A stretch of 64,000 bases of DNA, from NCBI GenBank assembly GCA_038521865.1, contig JBCBKO010000003.1, positions 248,001 to 312,000 on the forward strand, written 5' to 3'. This document shows positions 16,951 to 25,322 of the stretch, piece by piece (the stretch's first letter is position 1; each line of letters starts with the position of its first letter). The position numbers and the translations under genes were made by a program. The notes under the pieces are model-generated. The model searched no databases and had not been told where the DNA came from. It saw only the letters and a list, made by a program, of their open reading frames with translations. This DNA comes from CALBPI01 sp038521865. GTDB taxonomy: Bacteria; Pseudomonadota; Gammaproteobacteria; Steroidobacterales; Woeseiaceae.

Positions 16951-16979
16951 AGTGTGGTCATCCACACCCTTCATGTCAA
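16951..16979 (-). promoter_or_regulatory. Probable promoter of tRNA-Gln-prs with an inverted repeat in its spacer
   Basis: A perfect -35 TTGACA overlaps the lolB stop codon. After 17 bases there is a weak -10 (CACACT) and then a GC-rich stretch (AGCGCGC). Bases 16952-16967 form the inverted repeat GTGTGG-4-CCACAC, which covers the spacer and most of the -10. Confidence 0.45.
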
Positions 16980-17599
16980 TTTGATGAAGTGACGGGATTA
17001 TTGGCCTCACGTATATCCCAGTCTCGCACCACAATTGTGAGTCGGGTTTCAGCGGATGTAGCTACGATTCGTCTCGGCAGAGGATTTAGCGACCATGTTC
17101 GATATTCCCTGAACTCAATGCGCCAGCGACCTTGTTCGATGCGCTCTGCGAGGCCGTTTCCGTCTCTCACGAGCTCGGCGGGTACATCCGGAATGGGCAC
17201 ACCAAGAAGCCAATAGCGCAGCCCCGCGATCGGCACCTCCAGACCGGTCTGTCGATACAACTCGGTTCCGGGGTCTCGCACGGTCGTCGTATCGATCCGA
17301 CTGCCCTCGAGCGTTACCGCTTCCGGACTGCCAAACGCATGTACCCCGCCGATACCGAGCGGCCCATCAATCTGTGCATCGAATGTGACGCCTTCCTGAA
17401 CCCAGCGCAGGTTGCCGCTCGACGCATCCTCGGGCGTCTTGATACCGAGCCGCCCTCGCAGGGACCAGTTTTCTAACGCACCTAGCGTCTGCTGCCGCTG
17501 CTCCCAGGTTTCGAGCAACGGCAACTCCTGCACGCCGGTGGTGACGCAGCCCGTCAGCAGCAGCGTCAGGACAAGGGCGGCTCTAGCTACGTGTCGCAG
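16976..17599 (-). CDS. lolB: Outer-membrane lipoprotein receptor LolB, apparent CTG start
   Basis: LolB takes lipoproteins from the carrier LolA and inserts them into the outer membrane. The frame has no ATG, GTG or TTG that would include a signal peptide: the first one (GTG 17533) lies behind the lipobox. Reading upstream gives RHVARAALVLTLLLTGC, a good lipoprotein signal with the lipidated Cys. The only plausible starts are CTG 17599, which has GGAG 7 bases upstream, or CTG 17605. CTG 17599 gives 207 aa, the same as E. coli LolB. The core matches the family (LENWSLRGRLGIKTP, YWLLGVPIP, PRRIV). The start overlaps the end of the TPR gene by 17 bases. Confidence 0.85.
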   Translation of the reverse strand: MRHVARAALVLTLLLTGCVTTGVQELPLLETWEQRQQTLGALENWSLRGRLGIKTPEDASSGNLRWVQEGVTFDAQIDGPLGIGGVHAFGSPEAVTLEGSRIDTTTVRDPGTELYRQTGLEVPIAGLRYWLLGVPIPDVPAELVRDGNGLAERIEQGRWRIEFREYRTWSLNPLPRRIVATSAETRLTIVVRDWDIREANNPVTSSN

Positions 17600-19241
17600 G
17601 ACCAGACTCCATCAGGCGGCGCACCGTCTCACGCAGCGTCTCGTCCTGCGGATCACGTCGGTACGCCTCCTCCAGCAACTCGCGGGCTTCCTCTTCGTCG
17701 CCCATGCGCCACATCACCTCGCCGAGGTGCGCGGCGACCTCAGCATCGGGGAACTGCTCATACGCCTTTTCGAGATACTCGCGGGACTGCTTCAGCTTGC
17801 CCCGTCGAAACAGGACCCAACCCTTGCTGTCGATAATGGCGGGATTCTCGGGGTCGAGCTCAAGCGCCTTGTCAATCAGACGCTCAGCCTCGCGCAGCTT
17901 GCGCGTTCGATCCGCGAGCGTGTACCCCAGCGAGTTCAGCGCATTCGCGGACTCCGGATACATATCCACAACGCCCCGGAACACCTCAATTGCAGTGTCG
18001 AGATCACCACTGCGCAGGTAGGTATCGGCTTGGCCAAGCTGGGCAAATTCAGCACGTGGTTTAACGTCGAGGTACGCAGTGTAGAGCTCGAGTGCCTGAT
18101 CGTAGAATTCGTTCTGCGCGTACAAAGACGCACGCATAAGGCTGATGTCCAACCCGTATCGCGGGTTGCGATTACTAAAGCCTTCGAGATGATCGATTGC
18201 GCTGACAAAGCCCTCACGACCATTCAGCAAGTAGGCGGCGCGCTGCTGTGCGTCAAGCACGAACTCACCAAAATCGATTTGCGTGTAAAGGCGCAGTGCC
18301 TGATCGGTGCGTCGCTGACCTTCTGCGAAGCGAGCGAGGTAATACATTGCACTGCCGGTTTTCTCGCCGGACTCGAGGAGGGACATGAATGCAGACCGCG
18401 AACCTTCAAGATCACCATCCTGGAGCTTGACCAACGCGATAGCCTCCTGGACAGCCGGATCGTCGGGGCTTTGCATCGACAGAAAATCGAGCATGTTCAC
18501 CGCATTTTCGATGTCCTCAGCACGCGCGTTGAGGAGCGCAAGCTGAACCTGCTGCTCGATGCTCGCCTCGCCGGACAGAAACAACGCCTCATCGGTGAAC
18601 GCATCCTCGGCCTTTTCGTCATCGATCAGTAGCGCAATGCGTAGCAGTCTCGCGTCATCATCGAACGCGTCCATTGTCTGCAGACGATCGAGCCACTCAT
18701 TCGCCGCATCGGCATCATTTGCACTAGCCGCGGCACTAGCCGCTCGATAACCGAGGCACGCTGAGTCGCGAAACCGCGCAGCGAGCTTGTCAAACAACCA
18801 CGCGGCATCGTCTGCGCGGACATCCGCAGCCGTGGCTTCACTAAAAAAATTGCAGACAGACTCTGCGTCGTCGGCGCGCTCGACGGCCGCTCGCCACAGT
18901 CTGAGCGAAGCCTCGCGATCGCCTGAGCGAAGCACTGCCATCGCCTCGTAGAGCCCCGGTTCGCTCGTATTGGCGTCGAGCGTCGCCCAGCGTTGCGCCG
19001 CCTGTGTCGTCAAACTGTCGAAGCCGAACTCGTAAGCGGTGAGTGTTGCTTGCCGAGCTGTCTCGATATTGTCGCTGTTTTGCGCAGCTTCAACGTAGGC
19101 AACCACGCCTTTTGCGTAATCCCCATCGGTGAGTGCACGCTCGGCCGTGGCGAGCATTTCACCCCGCGCGGCATGCCCGTCGACAGCAAAAACTGCGAGA
19201 CAGATCAGTAATGTATAACGATAACCATTCCGGATTTTCAT
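17583..19241 (-). CDS. Exported TPR-repeat protein
   Basis: The product has 552 aa. A Sec signal peptide (RYTLLICLAVFAVDGHA) follows ATG 19241, which has GGAG 8 bases upstream; the frame runs 30 codons further without such support. The rest is alpha-helical tetratricopeptide repeats, clearest in the C-terminal third (ALNSLGYTLADRTRKLREAERLIDKALELDPENPAIIDSKGW and AEVAAHLGEVMWRMGDEEEAR). A large TPR gene between hemA and lolB is conserved in many gammaproteobacteria; its role is probably protein scaffolding in the periplasm or at the envelope. It is divergent from hemA (89 bases between starts) and cotranscribed with lolB. Confidence 0.88.
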   Translation of the reverse strand: MKIRNGYRYTLLICLAVFAVDGHAARGEMLATAERALTDGDYAKGVVAYVEAAQNSDNIETARQATLTAYEFGFDSLTTQAAQRWATLDANTSEPGLYEAMAVLRSGDREASLRLWRAAVERADDAESVCNFFSEATAADVRADDAAWLFDKLAARFRDSACLGYRAASAAASANDADAANEWLDRLQTMDAFDDDARLLRIALLIDDEKAEDAFTDEALFLSGEASIEQQVQLALLNARAEDIENAVNMLDFLSMQSPDDPAVQEAIALVKLQDGDLEGSRSAFMSLLESGEKTGSAMYYLARFAEGQRRTDQALRLYTQIDFGEFVLDAQQRAAYLLNGREGFVSAIDHLEGFSNRNPRYGLDISLMRASLYAQNEFYDQALELYTAYLDVKPRAEFAQLGQADTYLRSGDLDTAIEVFRGVVDMYPESANALNSLGYTLADRTRKLREAERLIDKALELDPENPAIIDSKGWVLFRRGKLKQSREYLEKAYEQFPDAEVAAHLGEVMWRMGDEEEARELLEEAYRRDPQDETLRETVRRLMESGPATRS

Positions 19242-19330
19242 GCGATTCACTCCACTGACGGTGCGGCGCTCGGGCAGCACTTCGCATATCATATGAGTTT
19301 GGAGAGTGTCGGATCGCAATAGTTCGCGCA

Positions 19331-20647
19331 ATGTCGATCAATATTCTGGGGATCAACCACAAGACTGCGCCGGTCGAAATCCGCGAGCAGGTTGTGATCG
19401 ATGAGTCGGCCCAGCCGGACGCGCTGAGAGATATTCGAAGCCTGCCCGGCGTCACCGAGGCCTTGGTCCTCTCTACATGCAACCGCACCGAAATTTATTG
19501 GGCTGGGTCACCCGACCCCTCTGCCGAGATCGCCGCATTGCTGGAATCAACGGCGGCCACCGGTGGCAAGCTGCAAGAAGTTCTGTTTACCCGCACAGAC
19601 ACGGCGGCGGCTGAGCATCTTTTTCGCGTTGCCTGTGGTCTGGATTCGATGGTGCTCGGTGAAACACAGATCACAGGTCAGCTGAAAAACGCGTATCGAC
19701 TCGCACAGGAACACAAAGCGGTCGGCTCACACCTCAGCCGCGTGTTTGAGCAGGCCTTCTCGATCGCGAAAAAAGTGCGCACCGACACAGATATAGGTGC
19801 GAGTCCGGTATCGGTGGCGTACGCTGCCGTCCACTTGGCGAAGCGCCTCTTCGCTGGCTTTGAGCAACACACAGCACTGCTCGTCGGCGCCGGCGAAACG
19901 ATCGAGCTCGCCGCACGCCATCTGCGCGGCAATGGCATCGGTCGCATCTTCATCGCTAATCGCAGTGAAGATCGAGCACAGCGTCTGGCCGACGCCGTCG
20001 ACGGTTTTGCCATGCCGCTGTCTCGCATCGAAAGGGCATTGCCCGATGCCGACATCCTGATCAGCTCGACCGGCGCACCGAACGCCGTCGTCACTGCTGA
20101 CATGATGAAAACCGCGATCCGGAGCCGAAAGCGCAAACCGTTGTTCGCGGTCGACATTGCGGTCCCACGTGATATCGAACCGAAGGTCGGCAAGCTACCC
20201 GATGTCTACCTCTACACCATCGATGATCTGCACAACGTCATCACCGACGGCCAGGAGGCCCGGAAACAAGCGTCGACCGAAGCGGAACAGATTGTTGTCG
20301 AAGAGCTGGAGCGATTCGAACGTATCGAGCGCCAGCGCGTTGCTACGCCGACGATCCTCTCGGTGCGCGAAGCGGTCATGCAAGTTCGCGACGAAGCACT
20401 CGACAATGCTCGGCGACGAATTGCCGCCGGCCATGATGTCGATGAAGTCATGCAACACATGGTGCATGCGTTGACTCAGAGAATCCTGCATCAGCCGACC
20501 GAGCGTTTGCGTGAAGCGGCGGCAGAGTCGGACGCAGAGTTTCTGCGTACCGCACAGGAACTCTTCCTCGGCAAACGACCCGATGCCGAGTCACACGACG
20601 AACGGGCGCCGACAGTCGTCCAAAAGTCCGCTCGAAGTCAGCGCTAG
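19331..20647 (+). CDS. hemA: Glutamyl-tRNA reductase
   Basis: First committed enzyme of the C5 tetrapyrrole pathway; it reduces Glu-tRNA(Glu) to glutamate-1-semialdehyde with NADPH. The active-site Cys50 lies in LSTCNRTE; the specificity region GLDSMVLGETQITGQ, a Rossmann domain (VGAGETIELAARHL) and a helical dimerisation tail follow. The length of 438 aa is normal. It heads the hemA-prfA operon and diverges from the TPR gene. The ribosome-binding site is weak, as is usual for hemA. Confidence 0.97.
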   Translation: MSINILGINHKTAPVEIREQVVIDESAQPDALRDIRSLPGVTEALVLSTCNRTEIYWAGSPDPSAEIAALLESTAATGGKLQEVLFTRTDTAAAEHLFRVACGLDSMVLGETQITGQLKNAYRLAQEHKAVGSHLSRVFEQAFSIAKKVRTDTDIGASPVSVAYAAVHLAKRLFAGFEQHTALLVGAGETIELAARHLRGNGIGRIFIANRSEDRAQRLADAVDGFAMPLSRIERALPDADILISSTGAPNAVVTADMMKTAIRSRKRKPLFAVDIAVPRDIEPKVGKLPDVYLYTIDDLHNVITDGQEARKQASTEAEQIVVEELERFERIERQRVATPTILSVREAVMQVRDEALDNARRRIAAGHDVDEVMQHMVHALTQRILHQPTERLREAAAESDAEFLRTAQELFLGKRPDAESHDERAPTVVQKSARSQR

Positions 20648-20656
20648 CCACCGGCC

Positions 20657-21748
20657 ATGAAAACGTCGATTAAACACAAGCTGCAGACGCTTGCGGAACG
20701 CTTTGAGGAAATCGAGGCACTGCTCGCCGATCAAGAGACGCTGGCGGATGCTGATCGCTTCCGTGAGCTATCCATGGAATACAGCAAATTGGAACCCGCT
20801 GTGCAGCGTTTCCGCGGCTTCATGACCCACGAGGAAGAGCTCGTCGAGGCGCAATTGCTCGCCGAGGACAGCGACGCCGAGATGCGCAAGATGGGCATCG
20901 AGGAAGTAGAGCGCCTGAAGGCGTCGCTTGCCGACGATGAAGTTGAACTCCAGAAGGCGTTGATTCCCGAGGACCCACACGATAACGCGAATCTCTTTCT
21001 GGAAATTCGCGCTGGCACGGGTGGCGACGAAGCGGCGATTTTTGCCGGCGATTTGTTCAAGATGTACAACCGCTACGCAGAGCGGCAGCGCTGGCAGGTA
21101 ACGGTGTTGTCAGCGAGCGAGGGCGAGCACGGTGGCTACAAGGAAATCATCAGCCAAGTGAAGGGCCCGCGCGCTTATGCACAGCTGAAGTTCGAGTCTG
21201 GCGCGCATCGCGTGCAACGCGTCCCCGAGACTGAATCCCAGGGCCGCATCCACACCTCCGCATGCACCGTGGCAGTCCTGCCTGAGGTCGAGTTGGTGGA
21301 AGACATCGAGATCAATACCGCTGATCTGCGTGTGGACACCTACCGCGCGTCAGGTGCGGGCGGCCAGCACGTCAACAAAACTGACTCCGCGGTACGGATC
21401 ACCCACCTGCCGACCGGCGTCGTGGTCGAGTGTCAGGATGAACGGTCCCAACACAAGAACCGTGCACGAGCGATGTCACTGTTGAAAGCCCGTCTGCTCG
21501 ACGCCCAGCGCAACGAGCAGAGCTCAGCGCAAGCCGAACAGCGGCGCCAGCTTGTTGGCAGCGGCGACCGATCGGAACGTATTCGTACCTACAACTACCC
21601 GCAGGGCAGGGTCACCGATCACCGAATCAACCTGACGCTCTACAAGCTCGGCGAAGTCATGGAAGGCGGCCTGGATTCCGTGATCGACCCGCTAACGCAT
21701 GAATACCAGGCCGACCAACTCGCCGCGCTGGAGGCGCAGGACACCTGA
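20657..21748 (+). CDS. prfA: Peptide chain release factor 1
   Basis: RF1 reads UAA and UAG stop codons. At 363 aa it has the catalytic GGQ loop (GAGGQHVNKTDSAV, near residue 235) and the codon-recognition tripeptide PET in RVPETESQGRIHTS, which fits the RF1 type (PxT) and not RF2 (SPF). It lies 9 bases behind hemA. Its TGA overlaps the ATG of a cysteine-synthase-family gene; in most relatives prmC, whose product methylates the GGQ glutamine, occupies this place. Confidence 0.98.
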   Translation: MKTSIKHKLQTLAERFEEIEALLADQETLADADRFRELSMEYSKLEPAVQRFRGFMTHEEELVEAQLLAEDSDAEMRKMGIEEVERLKASLADDEVELQKALIPEDPHDNANLFLEIRAGTGGDEAAIFAGDLFKMYNRYAERQRWQVTVLSASEGEHGGYKEIISQVKGPRAYAQLKFESGAHRVQRVPETESQGRIHTSACTVAVLPEVELVEDIEINTADLRVDTYRASGAGGQHVNKTDSAVRITHLPTGVVVECQDERSQHKNRARAMSLLKARLLDAQRNEQSSAQAEQRRQLVGSGDRSERIRTYNYPQGRVTDHRINLTLYKLGEVMEGGLDSVIDPLTHEYQADQLAALEAQDT

Positions 21749-22749
21749 TGCCCGCATCGACCCTGATTGATTGCATTGGCAACACACCCCTGCTCCGTTT
21801 GAACAAGCTGTCGGACCTCACGGGATGCGAGATTCTGGGAAAGGCGGAATTCATGAATCCCGGCGGTTCGGTCAAAGATCGAGCCGCGCTCGGAATGATC
21901 CAGGCGGCCCAAAGCCGCGGCGAACTGCGTCCCGGCGCGACCATCGTCGAGGGCACTGCCGGCAACACAGGCATAGGATTGGCCATGGTCGGCAATGCAC
22001 TCGGTCACGGCTCGATCATCGTCATGCCGAACACGCAGAGTGCGGAAAAAGTGGCAACCCTCGCGGCTTACGGTCCGGAGATTCGCCAGATTCCTGCGGT
22101 GCCTTTTCGCGATCCCGCACACTTTGTTCATGAGTCGCAGCGCATCGCTGATCGTATGAACGACCAAGAACCCAGCAGTGCTTTTTGGGCAAACCAGTTT
22201 GACAATACCGCTAATCGCGATGCGCACGAGTCAACGACGGCGCCCGAAATCTGGCAGCAAACCGGCGGCGGCGTGGATGCCTTTATCTGCGCGGTGGGCA
22301 CCGGAGGCACGCTGGCTGGTGTCGCTCGCGGCCTGCGCCGCGAGAAACCTGACGTCGTTATTGGTCTCAGCGATCCCGAAGGCTCAGGTCTGCATCACTA
22401 CTTCGAGCACGGCGAAATCAAGATCACCGGAAGCTCCATGAGCGAAGGCATCGGCAACTCGCGCATCACCGAAAACCTGGCAGATACCGTGATCGACTGG
22501 AGCTGTCAGGTGCCGGACAGCGAAGCACTACCGATCGTATTCAACCTGATTCGTGACGAAGGTCTGGTGCTCGGCGGCTCCAGCGGCATTAATCTTGCGG
22601 GTGCGCTGCGCCTCGCGCGACACCTTGGACCGGGTCACACCATCGTGACGATTCTGTGCGACGGTGGTCTGCGCTACCGAGAGCGATTGTTCAATCGTGA
22701 CTTCCTGGCAGGACGCGGGCTTACGATGCCGGATTGGCTATCGTTCTGA
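21748..22749 (+). CDS. PLP-dependent cysteine synthase family protein (CysK/Cds1-like)
   Basis: The protein has 333 aa, with the PLP lysine in NPGGSVKDRAA (about residue 43) and the phosphate-binding loop as GTGGT near residue 190. The substrate loop reads EGTAGNTG instead of the TSGNTG of standard CysK/CysM. TAGNTG occurs in cystathionine beta-synthases and in Cds1-type cysteine desulfhydrases, and the C-terminus (RYRERLFNRDFL) is typical of that longer branch. It may therefore make cysteine from O-acetylserine, or release sulfide from cysteine. The start overlaps the prfA stop by one base (TGATG). It ends 3 bases before the convergent cystathionine lyase gene. Confidence 0.82.
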   Translation: MPASTLIDCIGNTPLLRLNKLSDLTGCEILGKAEFMNPGGSVKDRAALGMIQAAQSRGELRPGATIVEGTAGNTGIGLAMVGNALGHGSIIVMPNTQSAEKVATLAAYGPEIRQIPAVPFRDPAHFVHESQRIADRMNDQEPSSAFWANQFDNTANRDAHESTTAPEIWQQTGGGVDAFICAVGTGGTLAGVARGLRREKPDVVIGLSDPEGSGLHHYFEHGEIKITGSSMSEGIGNSRITENLADTVIDWSCQVPDSEALPIVFNLIRDEGLVLGGSSGINLAGALRLARHLGPGHTIVTILCDGGLRYRERLFNRDFLAGRGLTMPDWLSF

Positions 22750-22752
22750 TCA

Positions 22753-23913
22753 CTACGCCGGGGCGAGCGCACGCTCCAAATCGGTAATCTGATCGGCGAG
22801 GTCCTCGATACCTACTGACAATCGGATCAAGTCGTCGGTGAGCCCAATCTCCGCACGCTGTTCGGCGGGCACGGATGCGTGCGTCATGATCGCCGGATGA
22901 TCGACGAGACTCTCGACACCGCCCAGACTCTCTGCAAGCGCGAATACGTGGCAACGTTCCAGGAATCGCCGTGCGGCATCCAGACCACCCTCGATGAAAA
23001 ACGTCACGATGCCGCCAGCGCCGTCCATTTGCTCGCTTGCCAGCGCATGCTGCGGATGACTCGTCAGTCCGGGATATAACACCTTCGTGACGCGCTCATG
23101 CTGCTCCAGCCACTCGGCGATCGCGGTCGCGTTCTTCGTGTGCTGTTGCATGCGGATATTCAGCGTTTTCAAACCACGCAATGCGAGGAAACTGTCGAAC
23201 GGACCGAGCACTGAACCGATGGAGTTCTGCAGGAACGTCAACTGCTCTGCAATTTCAGGATCCGCGGTAACCGCGACACCACCGACCATATCCGAGTGAC
23301 CGTTTAGGAATTTGGTGACCGAATGCATAACGATGTCCGCGCCGAGTTCGAGCGGACGCTGTGCCCACGGCGTTGCGAAGGTATTGTCAGCAACCAGCAG
23401 CGCACCCGCAGACTTTGCGATCTCGGCAACGGCGCGGATGTCCACGAGTTTGAGCAGCGGATTACTCGGCGTCTCAATCCACAGCATTTTCGTCTTTGGT
23501 GTGATCGCTGCTTTAACGGCATCAAGATCAGTAAAGTCGATGTAGTCAAATTGAAGACCCGACGAGCGCGTGCGCACTTTGCTGAACAAACGATTGGTAC
23601 CGCCATAAAGGTCGTCCATGGCGATGACGTGATCACCGGAATCCAGCAACTCAAGAATCGTTCCGATCGCGGCCAGACCGGATGCGAACGCATAACCATG
23701 CGTCCCTGCTTCAAGGTCTGCAATACAACGCTCAAACGCAAATCGAGTGGGATTGTGCGAACGGGAATACTCGAAACCCTGATGAACACCTGGACTGGAT
23801 TGGACGTAGGTCGAGGTGGCATAGATCGGCGGCATGATCGCACCGGTCGATGGATCGGGTGCCTGACCCGCGTGGATTACCCGGGTTCCGAAGCCCTGTT
23901 TCTTCTCGGTCAT
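22753..23913 (-). CDS. Cystathionine gamma-lyase / gamma-synthase (Cys/Met metabolism PLP enzyme)
   Basis: The protein has 386 aa and belongs to the trans-sulfuration enzyme family: EYSRSHNPTR, GGTNRLF, the PLP lysine in HSVTKFLNGHSD (about residue 207), and SLGGVESLVDHPA at the C-terminus. The Glu in this last motif is typical of gamma-acting enzymes. Because the gene lies 3 bases behind a cystathionine beta-synthase gene, cystathionine gamma-lyase is more likely than gamma-synthase: the pair would convert homocysteine to cysteine (reverse transsulfuration). The start ATG has no strong competitor. Confidence 0.88.
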   Translation of the reverse strand: MTEKKQGFGTRVIHAGQAPDPSTGAIMPPIYATSTYVQSSPGVHQGFEYSRSHNPTRFAFERCIADLEAGTHGYAFASGLAAIGTILELLDSGDHVIAMDDLYGGTNRLFSKVRTRSSGLQFDYIDFTDLDAVKAAITPKTKMLWIETPSNPLLKLVDIRAVAEIAKSAGALLVADNTFATPWAQRPLELGADIVMHSVTKFLNGHSDMVGGVAVTADPEIAEQLTFLQNSIGSVLGPFDSFLALRGLKTLNIRMQQHTKNATAIAEWLEQHERVTKVLYPGLTSHPQHALASEQMDGAGGIVTFFIEGGLDAARRFLERCHVFALAESLGGVESLVDHPAIMTHASVPAEQRAEIGLTDDLIRLSVGIEDLADQITDLERALAPA

Positions 23914-23916
23914 AGC

Positions 23917-25284
23917 TTAAGGTCCCATTTGCTTGCGCAGATGATTCAGCACATCAGCGCGTGTGATCAGCCCGAAGAACTCATCGTTCTCGGTCACGGC
24001 AGCGAACGGTTGCACCTGCAGGAGGGCAACCAGATTATTCACCGTTGTTTGTGGGTCGAGCCGTACGAAGTATTCCTGCATGGCCGTGGCCACGGGATCG
24101 TGCAAACACTCCGGGCAACCAAATGCCTTACGAATAATATCGTCTTCGGTCAGCACACCTACGAGGCGACCCTCGTCCATCACCGGCAGCTGCGAAACAC
24201 CAGCATTGCGCAATCGGTTGTGCGCGGTCGTCAGCACATCGTTCGGCCCGACCGTGATGGTTGCCCGTTCACCGTGCAACCGCCCGATCAGATCGCGAAG
24301 ATCACCGAACTGTGGCCGCTCAATAAAGCCCTGATCTTCCATCCAGAAGTCGTTGTAGAGCTTGGAAAGATATTTGTTGCCGGTATCACAGGCGAACGCG
24401 ACTACATTTTGCGGCTCGGTTTGCTCACGGCAATACTTCAGTGCCGCGGTGAGTAAAGTCCCCGAGGATGAGCCTGCCAACAGACCCTCTCGACGCAACA
24501 ACTCGCGCGCGGCATCAAACGACTCCGCGTCACTGACCGAATAAGCTTTGTGGACCATCGAAAAATCGGCGATGTCCGGGATGAAGTCCTCACCAATACC
24601 TTCCACCAACCAGCCGCCACTCTCACCCATCGTGCCGTTGTTGATGTAGTCCGCGAGGATGGATCCCTCCGGGTCCGCCAGAATGATGCGAAGTTCCGGG
24701 GCATGCTCGGCGAAGTAGCGACTCATCCCGCTAACCGTGCCACTGGAGCCTACCCCCACGACCACCGCATCGACGTTTCCGTCAAGTTGATCGAGTATCT
24801 CCGGAGCCGTCGTGCGCTCGTGGGCAAGCGGATTATCCGGGTTGTTGAACTGATTGATGAAGTAAGCGTCTCGCTCCTTGGCAATGGCCTTGCCGAGGTC
24901 CTGGTAATACTCCGGATGGCCGCGACCGACATCGGAGCGCGTCAGCACCACTTCTGCACCCATGGCGCGCAGGTTGAAGATTTTTTCCTGGCTCATCTTG
25001 TCGGGCAGCACCAAGACGAGATGGTAGCCTTTGCGAGCCGCCGCCAAAGCCAAGCCGAGGCCGGTGTTACCGGCCGTCGCCTCTACCAGTGTGTCGCCAG
25101 GTTTGATGTCACCACGACGTTCAGCCTCTTCGATCATGGAAACGCCGATGCGGTCCTTGATCGACCCGCCCGGATTCTGCAGCTCCAGCTTCAGAAACAG
25201 TCTGCAGGGACCCGTATCGAATTGTGAGAGCTCGAGCATGGGGGTATTCCCCACCATATCGAGCACACTTGTGTAGACTTTCAT
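23917..25284 (-). CDS. Cystathionine beta-synthase with C-terminal CBS domains
   Basis: The protein has 455 aa. The N-terminal PLP domain (about 1-320) shows NPGGSIKDRIG with the PLP lysine, EATAGNTGLGL, and GVGSSGTVSGMSRY. The C-terminal part is a pair of CBS modules (about residues 340-455: GVLTEDDIIRKAFG and GLITRADVLNHLRK), which in this family sense S-adenosylmethionine or adenine nucleotides. There is no N-terminal heme domain. ATG 25284 was chosen for its GAGGAG 8 bases upstream; the frame is open 21 codons further. It condenses homocysteine and serine to cystathionine and is cotranscribed with the lyase. Its start lies 38 bases from the divergent prmC start. Confidence 0.92.
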   Translation of the reverse strand: MKVYTSVLDMVGNTPMLELSQFDTGPCRLFLKLELQNPGGSIKDRIGVSMIEEAERRGDIKPGDTLVEATAGNTGLGLALAAARKGYHLVLVLPDKMSQEKIFNLRAMGAEVVLTRSDVGRGHPEYYQDLGKAIAKERDAYFINQFNNPDNPLAHERTTAPEILDQLDGNVDAVVVGVGSSGTVSGMSRYFAEHAPELRIILADPEGSILADYINNGTMGESGGWLVEGIGEDFIPDIADFSMVHKAYSVSDAESFDAARELLRREGLLAGSSSGTLLTAALKYCREQTEPQNVVAFACDTGNKYLSKLYNDFWMEDQGFIERPQFGDLRDLIGRLHGERATITVGPNDVLTTAHNRLRNAGVSQLPVMDEGRLVGVLTEDDIIRKAFGCPECLHDPVATAMQEYFVRLDPQTTVNNLVALLQVQPFAAVTENDEFFGLITRADVLNHLRKQMGP

Positions 25285-25322
25285 CGCCGTCTCTCCTCGC
25301 GCGGCGCCAGTGTAAACCAACC

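Noticed and set aside
23323..24456. Open frame of 377 codons on the plus strand across the cystathionine lyase and beta-synthase genes
   Set aside because: It spans two real genes on the opposite strand and has no family motif.
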